Shown here: positions 19,320 to 28,921 of the stretch, piece after piece
Layout of the letters: each line of letters begins with the position of its first letter
Position numbering within the stretch: the first letter of the stretch is position 1
Origin: Pseudosulfitobacter pseudonitzschiae
GTDB lineage: Bacteria; Pseudomonadota; Alphaproteobacteria; Rhodobacterales; Rhodobacteraceae
Direction of reading: 5' to 3'
NCBI RefSeq assembly: GCF_900129395.1
Contig: NZ_FQVP01000001.1
Location: 248,001-312,000, forward strand
DNA: 64,000 nt
Notes under the pieces: generated by a model
What the model saw: only the letters and a program-made list of their open reading frames with translations
Database searches by the model: none
What the model was told of the DNA's origin: nothing
Translations under genes and position numbers: made by a program

Positions 19320-20597
19320 ATGCCACCAGTGAACGATCACCCCTTGCGTCATCGCCTGACCGCGGAATTGCACGCGCGTCCCTTTCCGGTGCTGAAAGCA
19401 CCTGCGATGGCGGCCTATCTGGCGATCAAGCACAGCCCTGACGACGTCGCACGTGCACGTGCCCATGACCAGTTGACCGCGCTGCTGGACCACTATGGCG
19501 CGCCGCGTCCCGACGTGGGGGCGACGCATTATTTTGGGGCCTTGGGCAACTATACGGTCAAATGGGAGCAGCACACTGAATTTGTCACCTATACCTTGTT
19601 CCAGTCGGGTCTGAGCGAGCGCGCCTTTGATCCGGCAGAGTTCGAAGTGTTTCCGCGTCACTGGCTGGAGGACATGGCGGGGGTCTGCATGACCTCGGCC
19701 TTGATCCGCATCATGCCACGTCCCGTGGACGGTGCGCAGATCATACCGGAACTGGACACCTGGCTGGTGGCCGAAAGCATCGCGGTGGCCGATGTGCTGG
19801 ACGGGTCCGCCGTGGTCGCGTCGGATTTCCGCATTGATCCGGCGGGCCATCTGCGGTTCGCGGTCTATGTCAGCGACACCACGGGTCCGGGGCGCGTGGG
19901 GCGGATCGTGCAGCGTCTGTGCGAGATCGAGACCTATAAATCCATGTCGCTGCTGGGCTTTGCCAAGACCCGCGAACTGGCGGGGCCATTGAACACGCTG
20001 GACACCCAGCTGAACGACCTGACCGACGCCATGCGCAGCCCCGACGCCCGCACCGAAGAAACCCTGCACGCGCTGCTGGATGTCTCGGTCGCACTCGAGC
20101 AGCAGGGCGCGCGCTCGGCCTATCGTTTTGCGGCCACCGGGGCCTATGCGGCGCTGGTGGCGGAACGCATCGCGGTGCTGCGCGAGGCGCGGTTCATGGG
20201 CCGTCAAAGCTTTGCCGAATTCATGATGCGCCGCTACGAACCTGCGATGCGCACCGTCAAGGCGACCGAGGCACGGCTGCACGCCATGTCGGCCCGTGCG
20301 ATCCGCGCGTCAGAGCTGTTGCGCACACAGGTCGACGTGGAACGCTCGGCCCAGAACCAGGCGATACTGGCCAGCATGGACCGCCGGTCAGACCTGCAAT
20401 TGCGCCTGCAGCGCACGGTCGAGGGGCTGTCCGTGGTGGCGATCAGCTACTACGCGGTCTCGCTGGTGGGTTATCTTCTGTATCCGTTGGCCGCCCATTT
20501 CGAAATCAGCAAGGGCATACTGACAGCCGCCGCCACCCTGCCGGTGATCGGGGCCGTGTGGCTGATGCTGCGCCGGATCAAGCGGCACGTGGAATAG
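19320..20597 (+). CDS. DUF3422 family membrane-anchored protein
   Basis: A 425-residue protein of the DUF3422 family, common in Alpha- and Betaproteobacteria and of unknown function. The start PPVNDHPLRHRLTAELHARP (residues 2-21) is typical. The middle is soluble with a long helical, probably coiled-coil part around residues 230-370, and the C terminus carries two membrane helices (VVAISYYAVSLVGYLLYPLA, then the ILTAAATLPVIGAVWLML segment) before a basic tail. The ATG at 19320 begins family homology; an in-frame ATG at 19281 is possible. It follows the pntB terminator, so it has its own promoter. Confidence 0.85.
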   Translation: MPPVNDHPLRHRLTAELHARPFPVLKAPAMAAYLAIKHSPDDVARARAHDQLTALLDHYGAPRPDVGATHYFGALGNYTVKWEQHTEFVTYTLFQSGLSERAFDPAEFEVFPRHWLEDMAGVCMTSALIRIMPRPVDGAQIIPELDTWLVAESIAVADVLDGSAVVASDFRIDPAGHLRFAVYVSDTTGPGRVGRIVQRLCEIETYKSMSLLGFAKTRELAGPLNTLDTQLNDLTDAMRSPDARTEETLHALLDVSVALEQQGARSAYRFAATGAYAALVAERIAVLREARFMGRQSFAEFMMRRYEPAMRTVKATEARLHAMSARAIRASELLRTQVDVERSAQNQAILASMDRRSDLQLRLQRTVEGLSVVAISYYAVSLVGYLLYPLAAHFEISKGILTAAATLPVIGAVWLMLRRIKRHVE

Positions 20598-20724
20598 GGG
20601 TCATTGGACCAAGCGCCATTGCCGAAAATGATCGACAACTGCGTCTAAAATCCCCTGCGGAAAGCCGCTGTTGACGGGGCATCGCTTAAACGGATGGCAA
20701 AGCCGATGGGTTATCCCCGTCGGC

Positions 20725-21684
20725 ATGAGCAAGCATTGGTATTACCGCGCAACGAAAAAGGCGGCACAGGCAGCAGGCGGCTGGATGCGGTCGCTGCACC
20801 GTCACCGCGCCGTCTTTGTGCCGCGCGGGCCGCGGTTGCTGGTCAGTTTCGACACTATGGGCGCGCATCTGGCACCGCCGCCGCGCAGGCCCTGGGCGTG
20901 GGATCTGGCGCAGGCGGCGGGCTGGTCGCATCTGGGGCTGATGACGGGGCCGTGCAACGACTGGTATCGTCGGCGTGCCGTGTTCGATTTCTTTGACGGG
21001 CTGCGCGACAGCGGGTTTTACCGGCGCTTTGACGATGTGGTGTTCTATGGCAGCTCGATGGGGGGCTTTGCGGCCTGCACCTTTGTCGCCAGTGCGCCGG
21101 GGGCGCGGGTGGTGGCGATCAGCCCGCAGTCGACCCTGATCGGCGCACGTGTCCCGTTCGAGCGGCGCTATCCCCAAGGGCAGCATCGCGGCGACTGGGA
21201 GGACCCGCGCTATCTGGATGCGCAAAGCTGCCTGCGGCTTGCAGGCCGCGCCGTGGTGCTGGTTGACCCCTATCACGCCGCTGACATGGCCCATGTGGCG
21301 CGTCTGCCCGACACACGGCTGACGGTGCTGCGCTGTCCGTTCATGGGCCACCGCATTCCGCATCATCTGGCGGCGCTGGGGGGCTTTGGCGACCTGATGC
21401 GGGGTCTGTTAGAGGGGCAGGGGCATGACGGCTTTGCCGTGCACCTGCGGCAGCGCAAGGGGTCGGTCAGCTATCACAAGGGGCTGGTCAAGGCGGCGCT
21501 GGCACGGGGGCATCCGGTGCTGGCGGGGCAGGTGCTGAACCACTACGGCAGGCTGGCTGATGCGCCGCCAGTGCCGCAACTGGCGGCCCGTGTGGCCCGC
21601 CAGTTGCGCGTGACAGAAGATGCGCCGCCTCAGCGCCCGCGAATGCGCGGGTCCAGCGCGTCGCGCAGACCGTCGCCCAGGTAG
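20725..21684 (+). CDS. Alpha/beta-hydrolase-like protein
   Basis: A 319-residue protein with a nucleophile elbow FYGSSMGGFAA (Ser111 in GSSMGG) after a beta strand, followed by VVAISPQSTL, and a later DPYHAADM and MGHRIPHHL that could supply the Asp and His. Proteins of this family in Roseobacters carry inconsistent names in databases, from memory; the substrate is unknown. The last 55 bases overlap the 3' end of the convergent permease gene, so the C-terminal ~18 basic residues are encoded antisense to it. The ATG at 20725 is preferred over upstream TTG. Confidence 0.65.
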   Translation: MSKHWYYRATKKAAQAAGGWMRSLHRHRAVFVPRGPRLLVSFDTMGAHLAPPPRRPWAWDLAQAAGWSHLGLMTGPCNDWYRRRAVFDFFDGLRDSGFYRRFDDVVFYGSSMGGFAACTFVASAPGARVVAISPQSTLIGARVPFERRYPQGQHRGDWEDPRYLDAQSCLRLAGRAVVLVDPYHAADMAHVARLPDTRLTVLRCPFMGHRIPHHLAALGGFGDLMRGLLEGQGHDGFAVHLRQRKGSVSYHKGLVKAALARGHPVLAGQVLNHYGRLADAPPVPQLAARVARQLRVTEDAPPQRPRMRGSSASRRPSPR

Positions 21685-22631
21685 TTCACCGACAACACCG
21701 TCAGCGAAATCGCGATGCCCGGCAGCAGCACACGCTCGGGGAACTGCTCCATCCGTTGCACCGCATCCGCCAGCAGCTTGCCCCAGGTGGGGAAGTCCGA
21801 CGGAAAGCCGACGCCCAGGAATGACAGCGCGCTTTCGGTGATGATCGCGGTGGCCAGACCCAGCGTCGCCGACACGGTGATCGGCGAGATCACGTTGGGC
21901 AGCAGGTGGCGGCGGATGATCTTGGAATTCTTGGTGCCGATGGACCGCGCCGCCAGGATGAACTCGCGTTCCTTCAGCGCCAGAATATCGCCGCGCACGA
22001 TCCGCGCCGTCTGCATCCACGAGGTGATGCCGACCACGCCCACGATCAGGATGAACATGCCTGTCTCGGGGCCAAAGTTGGCACGCAGGGGCTGGCGGAA
22101 CAGGGTCACGGCCACCAGCAGCAGCGGCAGGATCGGCAGGCTCAGCACCAGATCGGTAAAGCGCATCAGCCAGAAATCGGCGCGGCGGAAGTAACCCGCG
22201 ACCACACCGACAAAGGTGCCGATCAGCAACGCCAGGATCATTGCGGCCCAGCCGACGGCCATCGACGCGCGACCGCCCTTGATCAGGTTGGCCAGCAGGT
22301 CGCGACCCAGCTGGTCGGTGCCAAAGGGATGCGCCCAGGCGGCCTTGGCCTCGCTGTCCCAGATCAGGGTCCAGATCGGGCGCATGTCCTTGGCGCGGAT
22401 GTCCAGCTTTTGTGCGTCCAGCGTCCAGATATAGGGGCCGATCAGCACGAACAGGGTGATGAAGATCAGGAAAAAGCCACCGAACATCGCACCCTTGTGG
22501 TGCTTGAACTGGTTCCAGACGTCATACCACTGGCTGCGGGGCGGGGCGATGGGCCCCTTGTCCTGCAATGCGCCATAGGCCTGTTCGTCAATTTCGGGGT
22601 CGGGACCGGACACGAGGGGTTGGTCAGTCAT
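21630..22631 (-). CDS. Oligopeptide/dipeptide-type ABC transporter permease (second)
   Basis: A 333-residue DppC/OppC-type permease. It has a long N-terminal cytosolic segment, one membrane helix (GGFFLIFITLFVLIGPYIW, about 50-68), a periplasmic loop with HPFGTDQLGRDLL, and then the BPD_transp_1 core with the EAA loop EREFILAARSIGTKNSKIIRRH, shortened here to its core AARSIGTKNSKIIRRHLLPN near 225-244. It ends in DALDPRIRGR. It forms the channel with the first permease, whose stop it overlaps by 8 bases. Confidence 0.93.
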   Translation of the reverse strand: MTDQPLVSGPDPEIDEQAYGALQDKGPIAPPRSQWYDVWNQFKHHKGAMFGGFFLIFITLFVLIGPYIWTLDAQKLDIRAKDMRPIWTLIWDSEAKAAWAHPFGTDQLGRDLLANLIKGGRASMAVGWAAMILALLIGTFVGVVAGYFRRADFWLMRFTDLVLSLPILPLLLVAVTLFRQPLRANFGPETGMFILIVGVVGITSWMQTARIVRGDILALKEREFILAARSIGTKNSKIIRRHLLPNVISPITVSATLGLATAIITESALSFLGVGFPSDFPTWGKLLADAVQRMEQFPERVLLPGIAISLTVLSVNYLGDGLRDALDPRIRGR

Positions 22632-23661
22632 AGCGGATCCTCGGGTCGAGCACGCCGTAGAGCACGTCGGCGATCAGGTTGAACAGGACGATCAGGATGG
22701 CAAAGATAAAGGTCAGCGTCATCACCGTCGGGATGTCATTGGCAAACAGCGCAATCAGCAACTGGTAGCCAATGCCGTTCACGCCAAAGACGTTCTCGGT
22801 GATGATGGCCCCGCCAAAGATCGCGGGAATGCCCAATGCGATCACGGTGACCACCGGGATCATCGAGTTGCGCAGCACGTGCACCATGACCACAACGCCT
22901 TCGCGCAGGCCCTTGGCGCGGGCGGTGCGCACATAGTCCTGGCCCAGGTTGTCCAGCATCGCCGACCGCATATAGCGGCTGATCTGCGCCGTGGTTTGCA
23001 GCGCCAGAACCATCACCGGCAGCACCATCTGCTTGAGCTGGTAGACGAATGTGTCCCAGTTGGTGACCTCGTGCACCGTGTTATAGTTCGATGGCAACCA
23101 GCCCAGCTGCACCGCAAAGATCACGATCAGCAGGGGACCGGTGAAAAAAGGCGGGATCGAAAAGCCGATCATGGTGATGAATGTGCCGGTCTGGTCAAAG
23201 ACCGAATAATGGCGATAGGCCGAATAGATGCCGATGGGCAGCGCGATCAGCACCCCCACGACATAGGCCATGCCAACAACCCAGATCGTCTGGGGCATGG
23301 ATTGCACCACCAGGTCCATCACCGGACCGCGTGTCTGCCAGGACAACATGCGCAGGCGTCCGTCATACAGCGATGTATCGGGCAGCCAGCCCAGCAGGGT
23401 GCTGTCACGGGTCAGCCAGTCGATAAACACCATCGGCTCGACCCAGAAGAACTGAACCATCCATTTCCAGTATTGAACGTAAAGCGGTTCACCCAGTCCA
23501 AGCGCGATGCGCATCTTTTCTTTGACTTCCGGCGGCACCGTCAGGGGCACCTGCGCCATGGGGTCACCGGGCGCGAGTTGCAGCAGAAGAAAGATCACGA
23601 GGCTGATGAACAAAAGCGTCGGGATCGACAGGATCAACCGGCGGATTGCGAAGGTAATCAT
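22624..23661 (-). CDS. Oligopeptide/dipeptide-type ABC transporter permease (first)
   Basis: A 345-residue DppB/OppB-type permease with an N-terminal membrane helix (LILSIPTLLFISLVIFLLLQ, about 9-28) followed by LAPGDPM, the conserved post-helix motif, and five further helices. The EAA loop reads DYVRTARAKGLREGVVVMVH near 245-264, and the chain ends with DVLYGVLDPRIRYD. It is about 30 residues longer than typical DppB because of an enlarged periplasmic loop near 85-130. Downstream gene overlap shows co-translation. Confidence 0.93.
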   Translation of the reverse strand: MITFAIRRLILSIPTLLFISLVIFLLLQLAPGDPMAQVPLTVPPEVKEKMRIALGLGEPLYVQYWKWMVQFFWVEPMVFIDWLTRDSTLLGWLPDTSLYDGRLRMLSWQTRGPVMDLVVQSMPQTIWVVGMAYVVGVLIALPIGIYSAYRHYSVFDQTGTFITMIGFSIPPFFTGPLLIVIFAVQLGWLPSNYNTVHEVTNWDTFVYQLKQMVLPVMVLALQTTAQISRYMRSAMLDNLGQDYVRTARAKGLREGVVVMVHVLRNSMIPVVTVIALGIPAIFGGAIITENVFGVNGIGYQLLIALFANDIPTVMTLTFIFAILIVLFNLIADVLYGVLDPRIRYD

Positions 23662-23724
23662 GTGTGTGGCGCCTTTATGCGTCAGTCTTGATTATTGCGA
23701 CCCTGTCCCGAGGGTCGGAAGGCC

Positions 23725-23750
23725 GTGCCCCCTTCCAAAGAAGGGGACAC
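23725..23750 (-). terminator. Hairpin between binding-protein gene and permease genes
   Basis: An 11-bp stem with one mismatch (GTG.CCCCTTC at 23725-23735 with GAAGGGG.CAC at 23740-23750) lies between the binding-protein stop and the first permease start, with no T run. Such hairpins usually protect the upstream mRNA and lower permease expression relative to the binding protein; this is inference. Confidence 0.6.
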
Positions 23751-23764
23751 AACAACTTTATGCA

Positions 23765-25486
23765 TTATTCCTTGATGCGATACCAGTCGCCGACGTTCCA
23801 CAGCTCGGAATCCCAGACGTTCAGCACGACACCGCCCAAGGAATTGGCATGTGCCGAGACGCGCGCACGGTTGACCAGCGGCACGATGGTGTACGTGTCC
23901 TTGGTCAGCATGTCGTTCATCTTCTTGGCCAGCGCGCTGCGCGCGTCCAGATCACCGGTGCGGGCCAGTTCGTCGATCATGGCGTCATAGGCCGGATCGC
24001 AGAAGCGGTTGATGTTCTCACCCTGCCACTGGCTGGACGGCTTCGGTTCGCCACCGCAACGGTAGGCCGCCAGATACTGCTGGGGGTCTGTGCCGTTGAA
24101 GGTGTTGGCGTACATTTCGACGTCCGCATAGAACTTCTGGAAGGTGTCGGGCGAACCGGGGTCACCACCAAAGAACACCGAACCGTCCAGGTTGCGCAGT
24201 TCGGTTTCAACACCGATCTGTTCCCACCAATCCTTGATCAGCGCCTGAAAGTCCTGACGGACGGCGTTGGTCGATGTCTGGTACAGCAGCGACAGCTTCA
24301 TGCCATCCTTTTCGCGCACGCCGTCACCATTGGTGTCGGTCCAGCCGGCTTCTTCCAGCAGCGCCTTGGCGCCTTCGATGTCCTGCACCAGGCAGTCGGT
24401 GTTGTCCGAGGCGTAGATCGCAGGGGCAGGCACCAGGTTACAGGTCGGCGCACCGGCCTTGCCATAGCCCACTTCGGTCAGCAGTTCACGGTCGATGGCC
24501 ATCGACAGCGCCTTGCGCACTTTCACGTCGCTCAGGATCGGGTGGGGTTCCGCCACGGTCGACCGCGTTTCCGGCGGCAGATCGGGCGAGGGGTTGGTCA
24601 GGTTCATCTCGATCCGCTCAAGCAGCGGACCAAAGCCGTTGATGGCCTTGCCGTAACCGGCGGCTTCCATCTTGGCGATGACGTCGGGTGCCAGCTGCAG
24701 GTTCCAGGCATAGTCGAATTCGCCTGTTTCCAGAACCGCACGACCGGCCGAGTTCGCATCGCCGCCACCCTTGAGGGTGATCTTGGCAAAGGCGGGCTTG
24801 CCTTCTTCGCGGTAGTTTTCGTTGGCTTCGTACTGGATCACGTCGTTGGGCTTGAAGCTTGCAACCTTGAACGGACCGGTCCCGATCGGGTTATAGTTGG
24901 CCTCGGTGCACTCGGGGGCCTTGGCGCCCAGGCAGTCGGCGAACTGTGCGGCCTGAATGATCGGGGACTGACCGCCGACAAAGGGGCCATAGGGGTTCGG
25001 CTTGGGCTGGTTGAACGTGACCTTGACGGTCAGGTCGTCCACGGCCTCGACGGTTTCGACACCATCAAAGAACGCTCCCTGCGCGCAGCCGCCTTCGGGG
25101 TGCATACAGTATTCGGCAGTGAATTTCACGTCGGCCGAGGTGACGGGCGTGCCGTCAGACCACATCAGGCCGTCCTTGATTTTCCAGGTGATCGTGGTCA
25201 GGTCCTCGGACACGCCGCCGTTGGCAACCGTGGGGACTTCGACCGCGAGGAAGGGCACCATTTCACCGGTTTCATTGTAACGGGCCAGCGGCTCCAGCAC
25301 CAGCGACGACGCTTCGATGTCCTTGGTGCCGCCCGACAGGAACGGGTTCAGGATCGACGGCGCTTGCCAATAGAGGATTTTCACCTCGCCATCGCGGCCG
25401 CGTTCGCCTTCGTGGCCCGCAGCCATTGCCATCGGAGCGAGGGCAACGCTGGCAGCCGCGCCAAGCAATAGGGTCTTGAGTTTCAT
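23765..25486 (-). CDS. ABC transporter peptide-binding protein (family 5)
   Basis: A 573-residue periplasmic solute-binding protein of family 5 (DppA/OppA-like). Signal peptide: MKLKTLLLGAAASVALAPMA, cleavage near MAMA-AG at about 23. The family signature ITWKIKDGLMWSDGTPVTS is seen near 111-129. An odd N terminus after cleavage (GHEGERGRDGEV) is highly charged. The ATG at 25486 has AGGAG seven bases upstream. It heads the transporter operon and faces the divergent ATPase gene. Ligand cannot be deduced; peptides or acylated amino acids are suggested by the downstream deacetylase. Confidence 0.93.
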   Translation of the reverse strand: MKLKTLLLGAAASVALAPMAMAAGHEGERGRDGEVKILYWQAPSILNPFLSGGTKDIEASSLVLEPLARYNETGEMVPFLAVEVPTVANGGVSEDLTTITWKIKDGLMWSDGTPVTSADVKFTAEYCMHPEGGCAQGAFFDGVETVEAVDDLTVKVTFNQPKPNPYGPFVGGQSPIIQAAQFADCLGAKAPECTEANYNPIGTGPFKVASFKPNDVIQYEANENYREEGKPAFAKITLKGGGDANSAGRAVLETGEFDYAWNLQLAPDVIAKMEAAGYGKAINGFGPLLERIEMNLTNPSPDLPPETRSTVAEPHPILSDVKVRKALSMAIDRELLTEVGYGKAGAPTCNLVPAPAIYASDNTDCLVQDIEGAKALLEEAGWTDTNGDGVREKDGMKLSLLYQTSTNAVRQDFQALIKDWWEQIGVETELRNLDGSVFFGGDPGSPDTFQKFYADVEMYANTFNGTDPQQYLAAYRCGGEPKPSSQWQGENINRFCDPAYDAMIDELARTGDLDARSALAKKMNDMLTKDTYTIVPLVNRARVSAHANSLGGVVLNVWDSELWNVGDWYRIKE

Positions 25487-25583
25487 AATATACTCCTTGT
25501 TGGACACATGTTTTGTGCCTTTGGCGTGCCCCGTTTTGGGGGTTCACGCAGTGTCGCGTCGGTGGGAGCTTTTGATTTCCCCA

Positions 25584-25603
25584 ACGTAACCAAACGATTA
25601 CGT
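25584..25603. promoter_or_regulatory. Inverted repeat in the divergent transporter promoter region
   Basis: ACGTAA (25584-25589) and TTACGT (25598-25603) form a perfect 6-bp inverted repeat with an 8-base spacer, midway in the 279-base region between the divergent binding-protein and ATPase genes. It could be a shared operator that ties the two transcripts together. Confidence 0.35.
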
Positions 25604-25765
25604 CAGATTTTTCTACCGCGTCCCCCAGACGAATGACCACATCGAAACAGACTTGGCGGAAAAAGCAACCCTCGTCCTGCTCGATAATTGGGCATTCGTC
25701 GGGATAGGTTTGACAGTGCCCGAACAATGGCCGTAGCGTTCCTGTCAAAACAGCCGGGGAAACAT

Positions 25766-27601
25766 ATGCTGGACCATGGGGCCGAAGGGCCGATTGCCGA
25801 TATCCGCGAACTGCGCGTCGAATTCCAGACCAAGGACGGTCCGGTTCTGGGCGTCGAGGATGTCTCGTTTTCGATCAACGCGGGCGAAACGGTCTGTGTG
25901 GTGGGCGAATCGGGATCGGGCAAATCGGTGTCATCGCTGTCCCTGATGCGTCTTGTGGAATTCGGCGGCGGCAAGATCGCGGGCGGGCAGTTGATGTTCG
26001 ATCGCAAGGATCACGCCCATGTCGACCTGGCGCAGGCGGACCAAAGCCTGATGCGCACGATTCGCGGCAACGAGATCGGAATGATCTTTCAGGAACCGAT
26101 GACGGCGCTGAACCCGGTGTTCACCGTGGGCCGCCAGCTGACCGAAGGGCTGCGCCTGCACAAGGGAATGACCAAAAAAGAGGCATCCGCCCGCGCGCTG
26201 GAACTTTTGCGCCAGGTCCGCATCCCCGAACCTGAACGTCGCCTGCAGCAATACCCGCACGAACTGTCGGGCGGGATGCGGCAGCGGGTGGTGATCGCCA
26301 TGGCGCTGGCCTGCGAGCCGCGCCTGCTGATCGCGGATGAACCGACGACGGCGCTGGACGTGACCATTCAGGCCGAGATCCTGGCGCTGATGGACCGGCT
26401 GAAACGCGAAACCGGCACTGCCGTGATGTTCATTACGCATGATATGGCGGTGGTCGCGCAAATGGCCGACCGCGTGGTCGTCATGTTCCGCGGCAAGAAG
26501 GTCGAGGAGGGCCCGGTCGCCGACATCTTCGAGGCCCCGCAACACCCCTACACCAAGGCGCTGCTGGCCGCCGTGCCCAAGCTGGGCGAAATGACCGGCA
26601 AACAATACCCCGAACCGATGAAACTGCTGGGCCGCAGCCAGGGCGAGATCAAACCGATTGTCGGCGAAGAGAACGAAGTGCTGCTTGAGGTGCGCAACCT
26701 GACCACGCGCTTTGCAGTCAAGGGCGGGTTGCTGCGGCGCACAGTGGCCAATGTCCACGCCGTCGAGGACCTGTCGTTCACCATCAACAAGGGTCAGACG
26801 CTCAGCCTTGTGGGCGAATCCGGTTGTGGCAAATCCACCGCTGGCCGGTCGATCCTGCGTCTGGTCGAACCGCTCTCGGGTGAAGTCAGGCTGGCGGGCA
26901 AGGACATCATCGCCCTGAACCAGCGTGACCTGCGCACCGCGCGGCTGGACATGCAGATGATCTTTCAGGACCCGTTCGCGTCGCTGAACCCGCAGATGCA
27001 GCTTTCGGACCAGGTGGCCGAGCCGATGCAGAACTATGGCATGTTCAAGGGCGACGAGGGCCGCAAGCGCATCGAAATGCTGTTCGACCGCGTCGAGCTG
27101 CCACGCAGTTTCATGCGCCGCTATCCGCACGAACTGTCCGGCGGGCAACGCCAGCGGGTCGCCATCGCGCGCGCCCTTGCGCTGAACCCCAAGCTGATCA
27201 TCGCGGACGAGGCGGTCAGCGCGCTGGACGTGTCGGTGCAGGCACAGGTGCTGAACCTGATGATGGAACTGCAAGAAGAGATGGACCTGTCGTTCCTGTT
27301 CATCAGCCATGACATGGCGGTCGTCGAACGCGTCAGCCACCACGTCGGCGTGATGTACCTGGGCCGCATCGTGGAAATGGGGCCGCGCAGCGCGGTGTTC
27401 GAGAACCCGCAGCACCCCTATACCCAAGCGTTGATGAAGGCCGTGCCCATCGCTGACCCGCGCCAGCGCAAGGACGAGAAAGACCTGAACTTCAAGCCGA
27501 TCCCGTCCCCCATTCACCCTGTTGATTATGTTGCCGCACCATCGGAATACCGCGAGATTTCGCCCGGGCACAAAATCCTGATCACCGACAGCGGATACTG
27601 A
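25766..27601 (+). CDS. Double ATPase subunit of peptide ABC transporter (DppD-DppF fusion)
   Basis: A 611-residue protein with two complete ABC ATPase domains. The first has Walker A GESGSGKS near 52-59, signature LSGGMRQRV near 168, and Walker B LLIADEPT; the second has GESGCGKS near 353, LSGGQRQRV near 458, and LIIADEAVSALD, where the usual DEPTSALD reads DEAVSALD. Both end with oligopeptide transporter C-terminal stretches (HPYTKALLAAVP and HPYTQALMKAVP). It energises uptake with the divergent binding protein and permeases. ATG at 25766 has GGGGA upstream. argE follows one base after the stop. Confidence 0.94.
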   Translation: MLDHGAEGPIADIRELRVEFQTKDGPVLGVEDVSFSINAGETVCVVGESGSGKSVSSLSLMRLVEFGGGKIAGGQLMFDRKDHAHVDLAQADQSLMRTIRGNEIGMIFQEPMTALNPVFTVGRQLTEGLRLHKGMTKKEASARALELLRQVRIPEPERRLQQYPHELSGGMRQRVVIAMALACEPRLLIADEPTTALDVTIQAEILALMDRLKRETGTAVMFITHDMAVVAQMADRVVVMFRGKKVEEGPVADIFEAPQHPYTKALLAAVPKLGEMTGKQYPEPMKLLGRSQGEIKPIVGEENEVLLEVRNLTTRFAVKGGLLRRTVANVHAVEDLSFTINKGQTLSLVGESGCGKSTAGRSILRLVEPLSGEVRLAGKDIIALNQRDLRTARLDMQMIFQDPFASLNPQMQLSDQVAEPMQNYGMFKGDEGRKRIEMLFDRVELPRSFMRRYPHELSGGQRQRVAIARALALNPKLIIADEAVSALDVSVQAQVLNLMMELQEEMDLSFLFISHDMAVVERVSHHVGVMYLGRIVEMGPRSAVFENPQHPYTQALMKAVPIADPRQRKDEKDLNFKPIPSPIHPVDYVAAPSEYREISPGHKILITDSGY

Positions 27602-27602
27602 T

Positions 27603-28766
27603 ATGCCCGAACGCCTTACGCCTTTGCAGCTGATGACAAAGCTCATCAGCTTCCCCACCGTGTCGCGTGACACCAACCTGCCGCTGATCGACTGGGTCGA
27701 GGACTATCTGGGGTCTCATGGCATCACCGCCCACCGCTGGCCCGATCCCGACCAGCCGCACAAGGCGGCGCTGTTCGCCCATGTAGGACCATGGGAGGAA
27801 GGCGCCGTCGTGCTGTCAGGGCACACCGACGTGGTGCCGGTCGATGGTCAGCCGTGGGACAGCGATCCGTGGACGGTGACCGAACGGGACGGCAAATATT
27901 ACGGGCGCGGCACCTGTGACATGAAAGGCTTTGACGCGCTGGCGATCTGGGCGCTGGTCGAAGCAAAATACGCCGATGTGAAACGCCCCCTGCAACTGGC
28001 GCTCAGCTTTGACGAAGAGGTCGGCTGTACCGGCGCGCCACCGATGATCGAGGCGATGCAGCCGGTCCTGCCAAAGGGAGAGCTGGTGATCGTCGGCGAG
28101 CCGTCGATGCTGCAAGCGGTGACCGGCCACAAGGGCGGGCAGGGGTTCGACACCCATGTGATCGGCTTCGAGGTGCATTCGTCGCTGCTGCACACCGGCG
28201 TCTCCGCCATCCTTGAGGGTGCAAAAATCATCGACTTCGCCAACCAGCGCAACGCCGAGAACTTTGCCAATCCGCCGACCGCCCTGGGCGCGATGTTCGA
28301 GCCGCCCGTGACCACTTGGCACGTGGGTCAGATCAGCGGCGGCACGGCGCACAATATCACTGCCAAGGATTGCTGGTTCTCAATGGATTTCCGCGCGGTG
28401 CCGGGGGATGACCCCGTGGCGCTGAAAGAAAGCTATCTTGAGCATGTACGCAACATCGAGGCACGGATGCAGACCGTTCACCCCGACGCGCGGGTCGACG
28501 TCAAGGAACGCTTTGCCGTGCCACCTCTGAAACCCGAAGAGAATGGCGCCGCCGAAATGATGGTGCGCCAGATCACCGGTGACAACGGCGGGCATGTGGT
28601 CAGCTATGGCACCGAGGCGGGCCAGTTTCAGGCGGCGGGCTATTCGGCGGTGGTCTGCGGCCCCGGCGACATCGCACAGGCGCACCAGCCGAACGAGTTC
28701 ATCACAGTGGCGCAGTTCGATCTGGGCCACCAGTTCATGCGCAATCTGGTGGCGCGGCTGGGCTAG
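27603..28766 (+). CDS. argE: Acetylornithine deacetylase-like M20 peptidase
   Basis: A 387-residue M20A metallohydrolase of the ArgE group. Metal ligands can be read as H74 in LSGHTDVVPV, D106 in GRGTCDMKG, E138/E139 in FDEEVGCTG, E166 in VGEPS, and H361 in AHQPNEF. ArgE removes the acetyl group from N2-acetylornithine. Here the gene follows the transporter ATPase with one base between, so it probably shares its transcript; a role in processing an imported N-acyl amino acid is as likely as arginine synthesis (inference). Confidence 0.88.
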   Translation: MPERLTPLQLMTKLISFPTVSRDTNLPLIDWVEDYLGSHGITAHRWPDPDQPHKAALFAHVGPWEEGAVVLSGHTDVVPVDGQPWDSDPWTVTERDGKYYGRGTCDMKGFDALAIWALVEAKYADVKRPLQLALSFDEEVGCTGAPPMIEAMQPVLPKGELVIVGEPSMLQAVTGHKGGQGFDTHVIGFEVHSSLLHTGVSAILEGAKIIDFANQRNAENFANPPTALGAMFEPPVTTWHVGQISGGTAHNITAKDCWFSMDFRAVPGDDPVALKESYLEHVRNIEARMQTVHPDARVDVKERFAVPPLKPEENGAAEMMVRQITGDNGGHVVSYGTEAGQFQAAGYSAVVCGPGDIAQAHQPNEFITVAQFDLGHQFMRNLVARLG

Positions 28767-28850
28767 GGGGCGGTTGCCAATCAAAACCGACTTTTGTGAC
28801 AGGTTGCTGATCCAAAGCGCGGCGCTGCATCCGCAGGGCGAGAGCCGAGC

Positions 28851-28921
28851 GGCCCTTCGTAAAATTGCGGCGAACGGCGGGTTTGAGCCCTTATTGTCTT
28901 ATGCTGCGCGGTGCATGAATG
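28851..28921. repeat. Dispersed intergenic repeat, copy A
   Basis: This stretch and 48158-48229 share GGCCnTTCGT, then GCGGCGAACGGCGGG, TGAGCC and ATGCTGCGCG-n-TGCATGAA in the same order. Over the gap-free 55-base part (28867-28921) 43 positions match. Neither copy is coding. This copy lies between argE and an AT-richer islet. Confidence 0.7.
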
